Positions 35,547-43,097 of a DNA stretch of 64,000 bases are shown in pieces; the first letter of the stretch is position 1; every line of letters begins with the position of its first letter. The position numbers and the translations under genes are program-made. A model generated the notes under the pieces. That model did no database searches and had not been told where the DNA came from. It saw only the letters and a list, made by a program, of their open reading frames with translations. Source of the stretch: an uncultured Lutibacter sp. (GTDB lineage: Bacteria > Bacteroidota > Bacteroidia > Flavobacteriales > Flavobacteriaceae); the NCBI RefSeq assembly GCF_947495725.1, contig NZ_CANLZZ010000003.1, forward strand, positions 366,341 through 430,340, in the 5' to 3' direction.

Positions 35547-35744
35547 GTTATTTTGGACTAGGGTTAAGCATTTTTGAAGTTCTGGTTTAGTTCGAGTAAA
35601 TTCTTGTAACCAAAAATACAACTCTTTAACTTCATAAGGTAACAACCTTTCAAATGCCTTTTCTAATTCTTTTTTAAATAAATCTAAATTAAAGCTAACT
35701 TTTTCGAGTACAGTTTTTGTATACTCAAACATTGCTCTCGCCAT
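35532..35744 (-). CDS. Small helical protein (70 residues), conserved-looking
   Basis: A 70-residue protein without signal or membrane segment, strongly helical and charged (SFNLDLFKKELEKAFERLLPYE, EVKELYFWLQEF, KPELQKCLTLVQ). I recall similar short proteins of about 70 residues in Flavobacteriaceae but know no function. Base composition and amphipathic pattern support a real gene, and its stop falls in a terminator stem, as expected for a transcribed gene end. Confidence 0.7.
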   Translation of the reverse strand: MARAMFEYTKTVLEKVSFNLDLFKKELEKAFERLLPYEVKELYFWLQEFTRTKPELQKCLTLVQNNKRSL

Positions 35745-35864
35745 AAATTAAAAATTTTAGTTGTTAAAAATAAGAACGTTTGTGGTTTATAATTATTGTA
35801 CTAATTTACAAAAAAAATAAAACTTAAACGACTTAAAAAAATGTTAATTCTAAAATTTTTAAAA

Positions 35865-36131
35865 TTAAAGATTATTTACTTTTTCAATTAACATACTTGC
35901 TTTTTCTTCTAACTCTTTATTAATTGATTTAAAATGAGTTTTATAATTATCAACTTTTTTATTATTAATTTTAGCAACCAACTCATCAAACACTAAAATT
36001 GCCTCGTCAATAATTGCCTCTGAAGCCTTTTTATCCGCTTTTGGATTCAACATTTCCCACGAATAACACTCTTCAATAATATCACCTAAAACATAGTTAA
36101 TATCCTTTTTTAAATTTTTTATACTTGCCAT
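35865..36131 (-). CDS. Small helical protein (88 residues), unknown function
   Basis: An 88-residue acidic-basic helical protein (SIKNLKKDINYVLGDIIEECYSW near the start, SMLIEKVNNL at the end), with no membrane segment. Its own perfect -7 box lies upstream at 36151-36158, which supports expression. One Cys in EECYSW. Function unknown; resembles small uncharacterised flavobacterial cytosolic proteins. Confidence 0.7.
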   Translation of the reverse strand: MASIKNLKKDINYVLGDIIEECYSWEMLNPKADKKASEAIIDEAILVFDELVAKINNKKVDNYKTHFKSINKELEEKASMLIEKVNNL

Positions 36132-36150
36132 AATAATTATTAATTTTTTA

Positions 36151-36158
36151 CAAATTTA
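36151..36158 (-). promoter_or_regulatory. -7 promoter box for the 88-residue gene
   Basis: Minus-strand TAAATTTG, perfect TAnnTTTG, 20 bp upstream of the ATG. No TTG at standard spacing. Confidence 0.5.
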
Positions 36159-36219
36159 CACAATATGTTTATTAACTTTTAATTAATGTGTTTTTTCTTT
36201 CCTATTTAAAAAAAATTTA

Positions 36220-36227
36220 TAAATTTG
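36220..36227 (+). promoter_or_regulatory. -7 promoter box of the small-gene unit
   Basis: TAAATTTG, perfect TAnnTTTG, 8 bp before the ATG at 36236. Such close spacing means the transcript would be leaderless or nearly so. Confidence 0.5.
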
Positions 36228-36235
36228 AAGTAATT

Positions 36236-36385
36236 ATGAAAGCATTATTAAATACATATTCAGTTTTATCATCAATTAAGATGATAGCCAAGTCGATTTC
36301 AACTTCGATTTGTAATGTCTATGTTATGCATAATTTTAAGCTACAACAGATTCCAGTTACAAAAAGCACTTTCAATAAACATTGA
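36236..36385 (+). CDS. Putative small protein (49 residues) in a self-contained transcription unit
   Basis: Small ORF of 49 residues: a moderately hydrophobic start (LLNTYSVLSSIKMIAKSIST) and a basic C-terminus ending K-S-T-F-N-K-H. The frame extends upstream to 36188, but a perfect -7 box at 36220-36227 places transcription start after that, so ATG 36236 is preferred. A terminator follows at 36411-36444. The unit of about 210 nt could instead be a small RNA. I recognise no family. Confidence 0.45.
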   Translation: MKALLNTYSVLSSIKMIAKSISTSICNVYVMHNFKLQQIPVTKSTFNKH

Positions 36386-36410
36386 ATATAAAATTTAAAT
36401 ATAAAATTTC

Positions 36411-36444
36411 AAAAAGGTGCTTTTAACAAAAAGCACCTTTTTTT
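36411..36444 (+). terminator. Terminator of the small-gene unit
   Basis: AAAAAGGTGCTTTT (36411-36424), 3-base loop, AAAAGCACCTTTTT and further Ts to 36444. A partial echo of the right arm (AAAAAGCACTTTC) occurs 60 bp upstream at 36361. Confidence 0.88.
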
Positions 36445-36475
36445 ATACAATAAACATTAATTAAAATAGAAAATT

Positions 36476-36592
36476 ATGAAACAATCGAACATTTACCAAC
36501 AGACAAAAGCCGTCATTAATATGCTATGTAAGCATTTATTAGCATCAACCGTTAAAAGACCAATACCCATACCTATTAGAATAAACCCATAA
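36476..36592 (+). CDS. Putative 38-residue protein
   Basis: Short ORF ATG 36476 to TAA 36590-36592. The product starts MKQSNIYQQTKAVINMLCKH and ends in a proline/isoleucine repeat (PIPIPIRINP). It lies 11 bp before the start of the next gene in the same orientation, so could be a leader peptide or a real small protein. Evidence is only the intact frame, the position between terminator and next gene, and the absence of any other content. Confidence 0.4.
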   Translation: MKQSNIYQQTKAVINMLCKHLLASTVKRPIPIPIRINP

Positions 36593-36603
36593 ATAAAAAA
36601 GAC

Positions 36604-36969
36604 ATGAAAAATTTTGAAAATATAATTGCTATTCCTAAAAAAAGCTTCACTGTAACGTCAAAAGACATCAACAATAATAACGCCTTATTGTCCAATATTT
36701 TATATAATGAAATGGAAGGATTTTCAAAAAATACGGTGTTGTCTAAGTCAGATATTGCATCTCCTAACCCTCGTTTATATAAACTTCAAATTTTAAAAAA
36801 CGCGTATTTAAATGATACGTTGTTATTAAAATCTCAGATTAAAAAATTGAACGAATCTGAACTACACTTATTAGTATCTGTAGAAGTTGAAAAAAATGTA
36901 AAAGACAATATTATTTGTAAGGCAGTATTCAAATTTCCACTAAAAAATGAAATTGCAAAAGCATCTTAA
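36604..36969 (+). CDS. Hotdog-fold-like small protein (121 residues)
   Basis: The C-terminal half (AYLNDTLLLKSQIKKLNESE then LHLLVSVEVEK and ICKAVFKF) has the long antiparallel strand pattern of thioesterase/hotdog proteins, and the LKNAYLNDTL string matches their substrate-entry strand. The N-terminal half lacks the usual catalytic Asp/Asn-containing helix motif, so activity is uncertain. Cytoplasmic. It follows a 38-residue ORF by 11 bp and ends at a terminator that also covers the end of the convergent membrane-protein gene. Confidence 0.6.
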   Translation: MKNFENIIAIPKKSFTVTSKDINNNNALLSNILYNEMEGFSKNTVLSKSDIASPNPRLYKLQILKNAYLNDTLLLKSQIKKLNESELHLLVSVEVEKNVKDNIICKAVFKFPLKNEIAKAS

Positions 36970-36972
36970 AAT

Positions 36973-37004
36973 AATAAGGCTACTTTATTTTAAGTAGCCT
37001 TATT
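36973..37004. terminator. Terminator overlapping the 3' end of the CBU_0592-like gene
   Basis: AATAAGGCTACTT (36973-36985) pairs with AAGTAGCCTTATT (36992-37004) around a 6-base loop. The right arm encodes the last four residues and the stop of the minus-strand gene. Confidence 0.88.
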
Positions 37005-37235
37005 AATATATATTTTTAACAAAGAATTGAGTGATATTAATGCCCATATTCCTTCCAAAATAATAAATGGAATATAATTAATTAATATAGAAGCAATACA
37101 AGCAATTCCTGCTCCAAAAAAATTCAACAATAAAAAAGGTAAACTATTGTTTAAGATTTTATTGTAGACATTTAATATATAGGCAACAAGAATTAAAGAA
37201 ACACCAATAAAACCTAACCAATCAGAAAAATTCAT
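36990..37235 (-). CDS. CBU_0592-like small membrane protein
   Basis: An 81-residue protein with three hydrophobic segments (about 7-25, 32-52, 55-75). The start MNFSDWLGFIGVSLILVAYILN, then NNSLPFLLLNFFGAG, matches the layout of the CBU_0592 family of small inner-membrane proteins of unknown function. It lies 3 bp downstream of a hotdog thioesterase gene on the same strand. Function unknown. Confidence 0.72.
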   Translation of the reverse strand: MNFSDWLGFIGVSLILVAYILNVYNKILNNSLPFLLLNFFGAGIACIASILINYIPFIILEGIWALISLNSLLKIYINKAT

Positions 37236-37238
37236 AGC

Positions 37239-37640
37239 TTAATTTTGTAAAATGTGATTACTCAAAACAAAACAGGTAAATATTCCTTCAAATACTAATT
37301 CATTTTTAGCATTAACCACCGTAACCGAAACTGGAATTTTTTTCCCATTTGTATCTTCAGTAATTTTAGCAACTGCAGTAATCTCATCCCCTACAACAAC
37401 TGGTTTTGTAAATTTAACTTCTGCTTTTCCTAAAACTACTGTTGGTTCATTAATTGCAACCATTGCTGCATAATCTGCCAATCCAAAAGTAAAACTTCCA
37501 TGGGCTAAACTAAATTCATCAACCGCCATTTCACTTGTAATTTTCAAAAATACCGTTGCTTTATTTTTTTCAATAGAAACTACTGAACCAATTAATTTTT
37601 CGGATGCTAATAAATGTGTATTTTGTTTAATTTTATTCAT
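37239..37640 (-). CDS. Hotdog-fold (PaaI-like) thioesterase
   Basis: A 133-residue cytoplasmic protein with the single hotdog domain. AHGSFTFGLADYAAMVAIN (about 46-64) is the family's signature helix, with the H-G pair and the Asp preceding A-A-M; KAEVKFTKPVVVGDEITAVAK is the following strand. PaaI/4HBT-type enzymes hydrolyse acyl-CoA or acyl-ACP thioesters. The substrate is unknown. It is followed after 3 bp by the CBU_0592-like gene. Confidence 0.85.
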   Translation of the reverse strand: MNKIKQNTHLLASEKLIGSVVSIEKNKATVFLKITSEMAVDEFSLAHGSFTFGLADYAAMVAINEPTVVLGKAEVKFTKPVVVGDEITAVAKITEDTNGKKIPVSVTVVNAKNELVFEGIFTCFVLSNHILQN

Positions 37641-37766
37641 ATTTAACTTATAAATTATTATTGTTTGGATTGTTAATCGATGAAAATAATCTCATTTTTA
37701 ACAAAGGCACAAAATTACAGAAAGTAATTAAAAATATTTCTACTAATTGAATTGATTTATTGTTTT

Positions 37767-38648
37767 TTATAAAATAAATTCAAGAATTTTTTCAAGTATT
37801 GGATTTCTATTATTCTTACTCCAAACAGCCGATAAAATTGTTCGATGAGGAATTGACCCCAACTCAATAAATTTAACATTTAACCCATACCCTATTTGTA
37901 ATGAACTTGGCACAATAGATATTCCAAAATTATTTTCAACCAATTTATAAATTGAAGAAGCATGTACTGTTCTATGATTTACTGCTGGACTAAAACCATA
38001 ATAATCAAATATTTGCATTATTTTTTGATGATAATTAGGACTATATGATGGATCGAACATTATAAATGATTCGTCCTTTACTTGCGCAAGATCTTTAAAA
38101 TTTGAAGCATTTAAAAAGTGATTATTTGGTAATACCAAAGAAAATGTATCCTCCAAAATTGGAGTAATTTCCAAATCGTTTGGTACACGTTCTAATCTTA
38201 CAAATCCAATGTCAATTTCCTGAGATTGCAAACTCTCTAATTGTCTTTGATTATCCATTTCCTTTAAATTAAAATGAATATTTGGAAATTCACTTCTAAT
38301 TTTAACCAATAATTCTGGAATTATATTTTGCATTGCCGAGCCAACATAGCCAAAATTCAAATTTCCATCTACACCATCATGTATTCTTTTAGAATTTTTA
38401 AAAATAGAATCTAAAACCTTTAAATTAACTTCCAATTCCTTTTTAAGGTACATTCCGGCTTTTGTCAATGTAACATTTCTATTATCTCTATAAAATAATT
38501 CAACACCCAAATCTTCTTCCAGTTGCTTAATTTGCCTACTTAATCCTGGCTGAGAAATAAACAATTTATCAGCAGCTTTTCTAAAATGCAGCTCTTCGGC
38601 AACAGCCAAAAAGTACTTTATATGTCTAATTTCAATTTGATAACTCAT
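37767..38648 (-). CDS. LysR family transcriptional regulator, divergent from hutH
   Basis: A 293-residue LysR-type regulator: N-terminal winged HTH (EIRHIKYFLAVAEELHFRKA then SQPGLSRQIKQLEEDLGVEL) and a periplasmic-binding-protein-like effector domain. It is transcribed divergently from hutH across a 76-bp gap to the chosen hutH ATG, the usual arrangement for a LysR activator and its target, so regulation of hutHU (perhaps by urocanate) is a fair inference, not shown by sequence. Confidence 0.92.
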   Translation of the reverse strand: MSYQIEIRHIKYFLAVAEELHFRKAADKLFISQPGLSRQIKQLEEDLGVELFYRDNRNVTLTKAGMYLKKELEVNLKVLDSIFKNSKRIHDGVDGNLNFGYVGSAMQNIIPELLVKIRSEFPNIHFNLKEMDNQRQLESLQSQEIDIGFVRLERVPNDLEITPILEDTFSLVLPNNHFLNASNFKDLAQVKDESFIMFDPSYSPNYHQKIMQIFDYYGFSPAVNHRTVHASSIYKLVENNFGISIVPSSLQIGYGLNVKFIELGSIPHRTILSAVWSKNNRNPILEKILEFIL

Positions 38649-38698
38649 AGTTATTATTAATTGATTTAATTAGTATTAATAAGCATCAAATATAATCG

Positions 38699-38706
38699 TA
38701 AATTTG
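38699..38706 (+). promoter_or_regulatory. hutH promoter -7 box
   Basis: TAAATTTG, perfect TAnnTTTG, 18 bp before the ATG at 38725; no TTG at -33 spacing, which fits an activator-dependent promoter in the LysR/hutH intergenic gap. Confidence 0.55.
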
Positions 38707-38724
38707 AATAAAACCTTATACAAT

Positions 38725-40272
38725 ATGTTTAAATACGGAATTGATCATTTAACAGTTGGTAAAATTTTGCAAATTTTAAATGGCAAATCAAAAGCAGTTA
38801 TTACTGAAAAAGCACTTGAAAACATTCTAAATGCCCATAAAATAGTTTTAAGTACAGCTAAAAAAGATAAAGCTGTATATGGAATTAATACAGGTTTTGG
38901 CCCATTATGCGATACTAAAATTTCAAAAGAAAACACGAGCGAATTACAACGTAAAATTTTATTAAGTCACGCAGTTGGTGTTGGAAATCCAATTGAAAAA
39001 GATATTTCTAAACTAATGCTAATTTTAAAAGTACAATCACTATCAAAAGGATATTCTGGTATTTCCATTGAGATCTTAAAACGTATTATTTGGCATATTG
39101 AAAATGACATTATTCCTATGGTACCAGAGCAAGGATCGGTTGGAGCCTCAGGAGATCTTTGTCCATTAGCTCATCTTTTTTTACCTCTAATTGGTGAAGG
39201 TGAAGTTTATTATAATAATGAATTAACAGCTACTAAAAAAGTGCTTAAAAAGTTTAATATAAAGCCTTTAGAATTACACCCAAAAGCAGGTTTAGCACTA
39301 ATAAACGGAACACAATTTATTTTGGCACATGCAGTTATGGCAGTTGATAAATTATATAAGTGTTTATCTCACGCCGATTTAATTGGGAGTTTAATGATAG
39401 AAGGTTTAATGGGTTCACAAACACCATTTTATAAAGAATTGCATGAAACAAGACCTTTTAAAGGTAACATACACGTTGCTAGTAGAATGCGATTATTCCT
39501 AAACAATTCTGAAATAGGAAATTCACATTCTAATTGCGGAAAAGTTCAAGATCCATATTCTTTAAGGTGTATTCCACAAGTGCATGGTAGTTCTAGAAAT
39601 GCCTGGTTACATTTAAAAGAAGTTGTTGAAATTGAAATGAACTCTGTAACTGACAACCCCGTAATTATTTCTGAAGATTTAATAGTTAGTGGAGGAAGTT
39701 TTCACGGACAACCTTTGGCAATGCCATTAGATTATGCTTGTTTGGCTGCTGCCGAATTGGGAAGTATTTCTGATAGAAGAACTTATTTATCTTTAGAAGG
39801 AAAATATGATGGTACTCCCCGATTATTATTAAAAGACACTGGATTAAACTCTGGATTTATGATCTTACAGTATACTACTGCTGCTTTAGTTAGCGAAAAT
39901 AAAGGTCTTTGTTTTCCAGCAAGTGCAGATAGTATTCCAACCTCATTAGGTCAAGAAGATCACGTAAGTATGGGTTCTATTTCTGGAAGAAAAGCATTAA
40001 GAGTTATTGATAATTTAAATAAAATTTTAGCCATTGAATTACTTTGTGCCGCACAAGCTTTTGACTATAGAAAACCTTTAAAATCTAGTATTATTTTAGA
40101 TAAAGTTCATGAAGAAATAAGAAAACATATTTCACATACAACCGAGGATAGAATTTTCGCCTTGGATATTGAAAAATCAATTAAAATTCTAAAATCTAAT
40201 GTGTTACTAAAAATAGTTAAAAAGAATATTAATAAATTTAGTGCATTTGATACTGAATTTGAAACGTATTAA
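38725..40272 (+). CDS. hutH: Histidine ammonia-lyase
   Basis: Converts histidine to urocanate and ammonia, first step of histidine degradation; cytoplasmic tetramer. The product of 515 residues carries the MIO cofactor-forming triad Ala141-Ser142-Gly143 in SVGASGDLCPLAH. Substrate selectivity residues read Ser81-His82 (LLSHAVG), the histidine-type pair, rather than those of tyrosine or phenylalanine lyases. A TTG at 38704 is in frame but overlaps the -7 box; ATG 38725 (MFKYGIDHL) is preferred. Followed after 10 bp by hutU. Confidence 0.96.
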   Translation: MFKYGIDHLTVGKILQILNGKSKAVITEKALENILNAHKIVLSTAKKDKAVYGINTGFGPLCDTKISKENTSELQRKILLSHAVGVGNPIEKDISKLMLILKVQSLSKGYSGISIEILKRIIWHIENDIIPMVPEQGSVGASGDLCPLAHLFLPLIGEGEVYYNNELTATKKVLKKFNIKPLELHPKAGLALINGTQFILAHAVMAVDKLYKCLSHADLIGSLMIEGLMGSQTPFYKELHETRPFKGNIHVASRMRLFLNNSEIGNSHSNCGKVQDPYSLRCIPQVHGSSRNAWLHLKEVVEIEMNSVTDNPVIISEDLIVSGGSFHGQPLAMPLDYACLAAAELGSISDRRTYLSLEGKYDGTPRLLLKDTGLNSGFMILQYTTAALVSENKGLCFPASADSIPTSLGQEDHVSMGSISGRKALRVIDNLNKILAIELLCAAQAFDYRKPLKSSIILDKVHEEIRKHISHTTEDRIFALDIEKSIKILKSNVLLKIVKKNINKFSAFDTEFETY

Positions 40273-40282
40273 AATATAAAAT

Positions 40283-42298
40283 ATGGAAGATTTAAATTAC
40301 ACATCATTTCAAAAAGATATAATTGCCGGAATTCCTTCTGAATTACCAGAACTAAAACCATATCCTAAAAATAGTAATTCTGCACCCAAAAGAAAAGATA
40401 TTCTATCTAAAAATGAAAAAGAATTAGCTATAAGAAATGCATTGAGATATTTTCCAAAAAAATGGCATAAAATACTTTCAAAGGAATTTGCTGATGAGTT
40501 AAAAAATTTCGGACGAATTTACATGCATAGATTCAAACCAAATTATGACCTCTTTGCACGTCCTATAGATGCATATCCGGCTAAATCTAAACAAGCTGCT
40601 GCAATAATGTTAATGATTCAAAATAATTTAAATCCTGCTGTGGCTCAACATCCCGATGAATTAATTACCTATGGAGGAAATGGAGCTGTATTTCAAAATT
40701 GGGCTCAATATTTACTTACAATGCAATATTTAGCAACTATGACAAATGAGCAAACATTACATCTATATTCTGGTCATCCAATGGGTTTGTTTCCTTCTTC
40801 TAAAGAAGCGCCAAGAGTGGTAGTTACTAATGGCATGATGATCCCAAATTACTCTAAACAAGACGATTGGGAAAAATTTAACGCTTTAGGAGTAACACAA
40901 TATGGACAAATGACAGCTGGATCTTTTATGTATATTGGCCCACAAGGAATTGTACATGGTACCACAATAACTGTAATGAATGCTTTTCGAAAAATATTAA
41001 AACCAAATGAAAATCCAGCCGGTAAAATATTTTTAACATCTGGATTAGGTGGAATGAGTGGAGCTCAACCAAAAGCAGGGAACATTGCTGGCTGTATAAC
41101 AATTTGTGCCGAGGTAAATGCAAAAGCTGCAACAAAAAGACATGAACAAGGCTGGGTTGACCTTCTTATCAACTCTATGGATGAATTAATAAATCGCACA
41201 AAAAAAGCAATTAAAAATGAAGAAATAATTTCCATTGCTTTTATTGGAAATATTGTAGATGTTTGGGAGCGTTTTTATAATAAAAACATATATATTCATG
41301 TTGGATCAGACCAAACTTCATTACATAATCCATGGTCCGGAGGCTATTACCCAGTAGATTTAAGTTATGAAGAAAGCAATAATTTAATTAAAAACAATCC
41401 CGATATTTTTAAAGAGCACGTTAAAAAATCACTTGTTCGCCAAGCAAATGCAATAAATAAACATGCCACAAAAGGCACTTATTTTTTCGATTATGGCAAT
41501 GCATTTTTATTAGAAGCCTCAAGAGCTGGAGCTGATATTTTTTCAGAAAATAATATTGACTTTAAATACCCATCATACGTACAAGATATATTAGGCCCAA
41601 TGTGTTTTGATTATGGGTTTGGCCCTTTCAGATGGGTTTGTACATCTGGAAAACCAGAAGATTTAGATAAAACTGATGCTATTGCAGTACAAGTATTAAC
41701 CGAAATAATGAAAAATTCTCCGGAAGTAATTAAACTGCAAATGCAAGATAATATTACCTGGATTAAGAATGCAAAATCAAACAAATTGGTTGTTGGTTCT
41801 CAGGCTCGTATTTTATATGCTGATGCAGAAGGACGAGTTAAAATTGCAGAGGCTTTTAATAACGCTGTTGCAAATGATGAAATTGGCCCTGTAGTTCTTG
41901 GTCGAGATCACCACGACGTAAGCGGAACCGATTCTCCTTACAGAGAAACAAGCAATATTTATGATGGAAGTAAATTTACAGCAGATATGTCTATACATAA
42001 CGTAATTGGAGATAGTTTTAGAGGTGCAACTTGGGTTTCTATACACAATGGCGGAGGTGTTGGCTGGGGAGAAGTTATTAATGGTGGATTCGGAATGTTT
42101 TTGGATGGTTCAGAAGAAGCTAATACTAAGTTAAAAAACATGCTATTTTACGATGTAAATAACGGAATCGCAAGAAGAAGTTGGGCTAGAAACGAAGAAG
42201 CATTATTTGCAATTAAACGAGAAATGCAACGAAGACCCGATTTAAAAGTAACATTACCAAATTTAGTTGAAGACGAAATTCTTAGAAATCTTTTTTAA
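40283..42298 (+). CDS. hutU: Urocanate hydratase (long form)
   Basis: Adds water to urocanate giving imidazolone propionate, second step of histidine degradation, with bound NAD+. The Rossmann-type NAD motif GLGGMSGAQPKAGNIAG is near 254-270, and the conserved GFGPFRWVCTSG string (about 449-460) holds the active-site Cys. At 671 residues it is the long form similar in size to animal urocanase, about 110 longer than the Pseudomonas enzyme (557), with extra N-terminal sequence. It is the second gene of a hutH-hutU pair; hutI and hutG are not in the window. Confidence 0.95.
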   Translation: MEDLNYTSFQKDIIAGIPSELPELKPYPKNSNSAPKRKDILSKNEKELAIRNALRYFPKKWHKILSKEFADELKNFGRIYMHRFKPNYDLFARPIDAYPAKSKQAAAIMLMIQNNLNPAVAQHPDELITYGGNGAVFQNWAQYLLTMQYLATMTNEQTLHLYSGHPMGLFPSSKEAPRVVVTNGMMIPNYSKQDDWEKFNALGVTQYGQMTAGSFMYIGPQGIVHGTTITVMNAFRKILKPNENPAGKIFLTSGLGGMSGAQPKAGNIAGCITICAEVNAKAATKRHEQGWVDLLINSMDELINRTKKAIKNEEIISIAFIGNIVDVWERFYNKNIYIHVGSDQTSLHNPWSGGYYPVDLSYEESNNLIKNNPDIFKEHVKKSLVRQANAINKHATKGTYFFDYGNAFLLEASRAGADIFSENNIDFKYPSYVQDILGPMCFDYGFGPFRWVCTSGKPEDLDKTDAIAVQVLTEIMKNSPEVIKLQMQDNITWIKNAKSNKLVVGSQARILYADAEGRVKIAEAFNNAVANDEIGPVVLGRDHHDVSGTDSPYRETSNIYDGSKFTADMSIHNVIGDSFRGATWVSIHNGGGVGWGEVINGGFGMFLDGSEEANTKLKNMLFYDVNNGIARRSWARNEEALFAIKREMQRRPDLKVTLPNLVEDEILRNLF

Positions 42299-42675
42299 TT
42301 TATTTTCAAGATTTAAAAATCATAAAGGATAATAATACGCGATCCAAACCCATAAAAGAAACATATTAAATGTTAAAAATGGATCAAAGTTAGAAGATAA
42401 ACTTATAGAAATCATTAAAATTGATAATTGGATGGTTGAAGTATTGAAAATTGTTAAAAACTTAACTTGAATAATTGTTGAATTGTAGCAGATTTTGTTA
42501 GAAATAAAATTTAAGACAAAGTTCGATCTAAGCCAATTTATATAAACCTGATATCTTTTAACAACTTGAATAGGACTAAAGAATATGACTTACAGATGGA
42601 AAACAAATTAAGAACCATTTGCAAAAATCTCAATTGATCGGTAAATATCAATTTATATAATGTCCCTAAAACTAC
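42299..42675. other. Non-coding region between hutU and tRNA terminator
   Basis: About 375 bp without a plausible ORF, repeat or RNA motif that I can identify. No hutU terminator hairpin is evident at its start. It could be decayed sequence. Confidence 0.5.
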
Positions 42676-42711
42676 AAAACCCTGTAAATCATAGGATTTA
42701 CAAGGTTTTTA
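42676..42711 (-). terminator. Terminator of the tRNA operon
   Basis: AAAACC-C-TGTAAATC (42677-42690) pairs with GATTTACA-A-GGTTTT (42695-42709) with one internal mismatch. It lies just downstream of tRNA-Arg on the minus strand and may also stop transcription from hutU. Confidence 0.7.
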
Positions 42712-42733
42712 CACTATTTGATAAGTGCTGTAG

Positions 42734-42807
42734 TGATCGCGATAGGATTCGAACCTATGACCGTCTGCTTAGAAGGCAGATGCTCTATCCAGCTGAGCTA
42801 CGCGACC
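42734..42807 (-). tRNA. tRNA-Arg (anticodon TCT)
   Basis: Minus strand: acceptor GGTCGCG pairs with CGCGATC; D-arm GCTC..GAGC; anticodon stem CTGCC/GGCAG-type with loop CTTCTAA (TCT); T-arm with GGTTCGAATCC. 3' CCA is not encoded. Confidence 0.95.
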
Positions 42808-42815
42808 ATTTTAAG

Positions 42816-42890
42816 TCGGGGTGGCAGGATTCGAACCTGCGACCTCCTCGTCCCAAACGAGGCGCGATAACCGGGCTACGCTACACCCCG
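42816..42890 (-). tRNA. tRNA-Pro (anticodon TGG)
   Basis: Minus strand: acceptor CGGGGTG pairs with CACCCCG; anticodon stem CTCGT/ACGAG with loop TTTGGGA (TGG); T-loop GGTTCGAATCC. The CGGGGTGTAGCGTAGCCCGG start is typical of bacterial tRNA-Pro. No encoded CCA. Confidence 0.95.
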
Positions 42891-42912
42891 AATGGTTATC
42901 TGTTATTTTTTG

Positions 42913-42996
42913 CGGAGAGACAGGGATTCGAACCCTGGCGACAGTTACCCGTCGACAGATTAGCAATCTGCTCCATTACCACTCTGGCACCTCTCC
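42913..42996 (-). tRNA. tRNA-Ser (anticodon GCT)
   Basis: Minus strand: acceptor GGAGAGG pairs with TCTCTCC; anticodon stem-loop CAGATTGCTAATCTG with GCT; a long variable arm (GTCGACGGGTAACTGTCGCC region) marks a class II serine tRNA; T-loop GGTTCGAATCC. First gene of the three-tRNA operon. Confidence 0.95.
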
Positions 42997-43029
42997 TAAA
43001 ATATGTCTATGAACGTATTTTTGCGAGTG

Positions 43030-43060
43030 CAAATGTAACATTAGAAATGGATTCTCACAA
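43030..43060 (-). promoter_or_regulatory. tRNA operon promoter
   Basis: Minus-strand TTG (43058-43060), 20-base spacer, perfect -7 box TACATTTG (43030-43037), about 33 bp upstream of tRNA-Ser. This is one of the best full promoters in the window. Confidence 0.75.
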
Positions 43061-43097
43061 CATTTTTCATCCTTTTTTTCATATTTTTTTTAATTAT

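Noticed and set aside
38704-38724. TTG start of hutH at 38704
   Set aside because: It lies within the -7 box TAAATTTG; the ATG at 38725 gives the normal HutH N-terminus.
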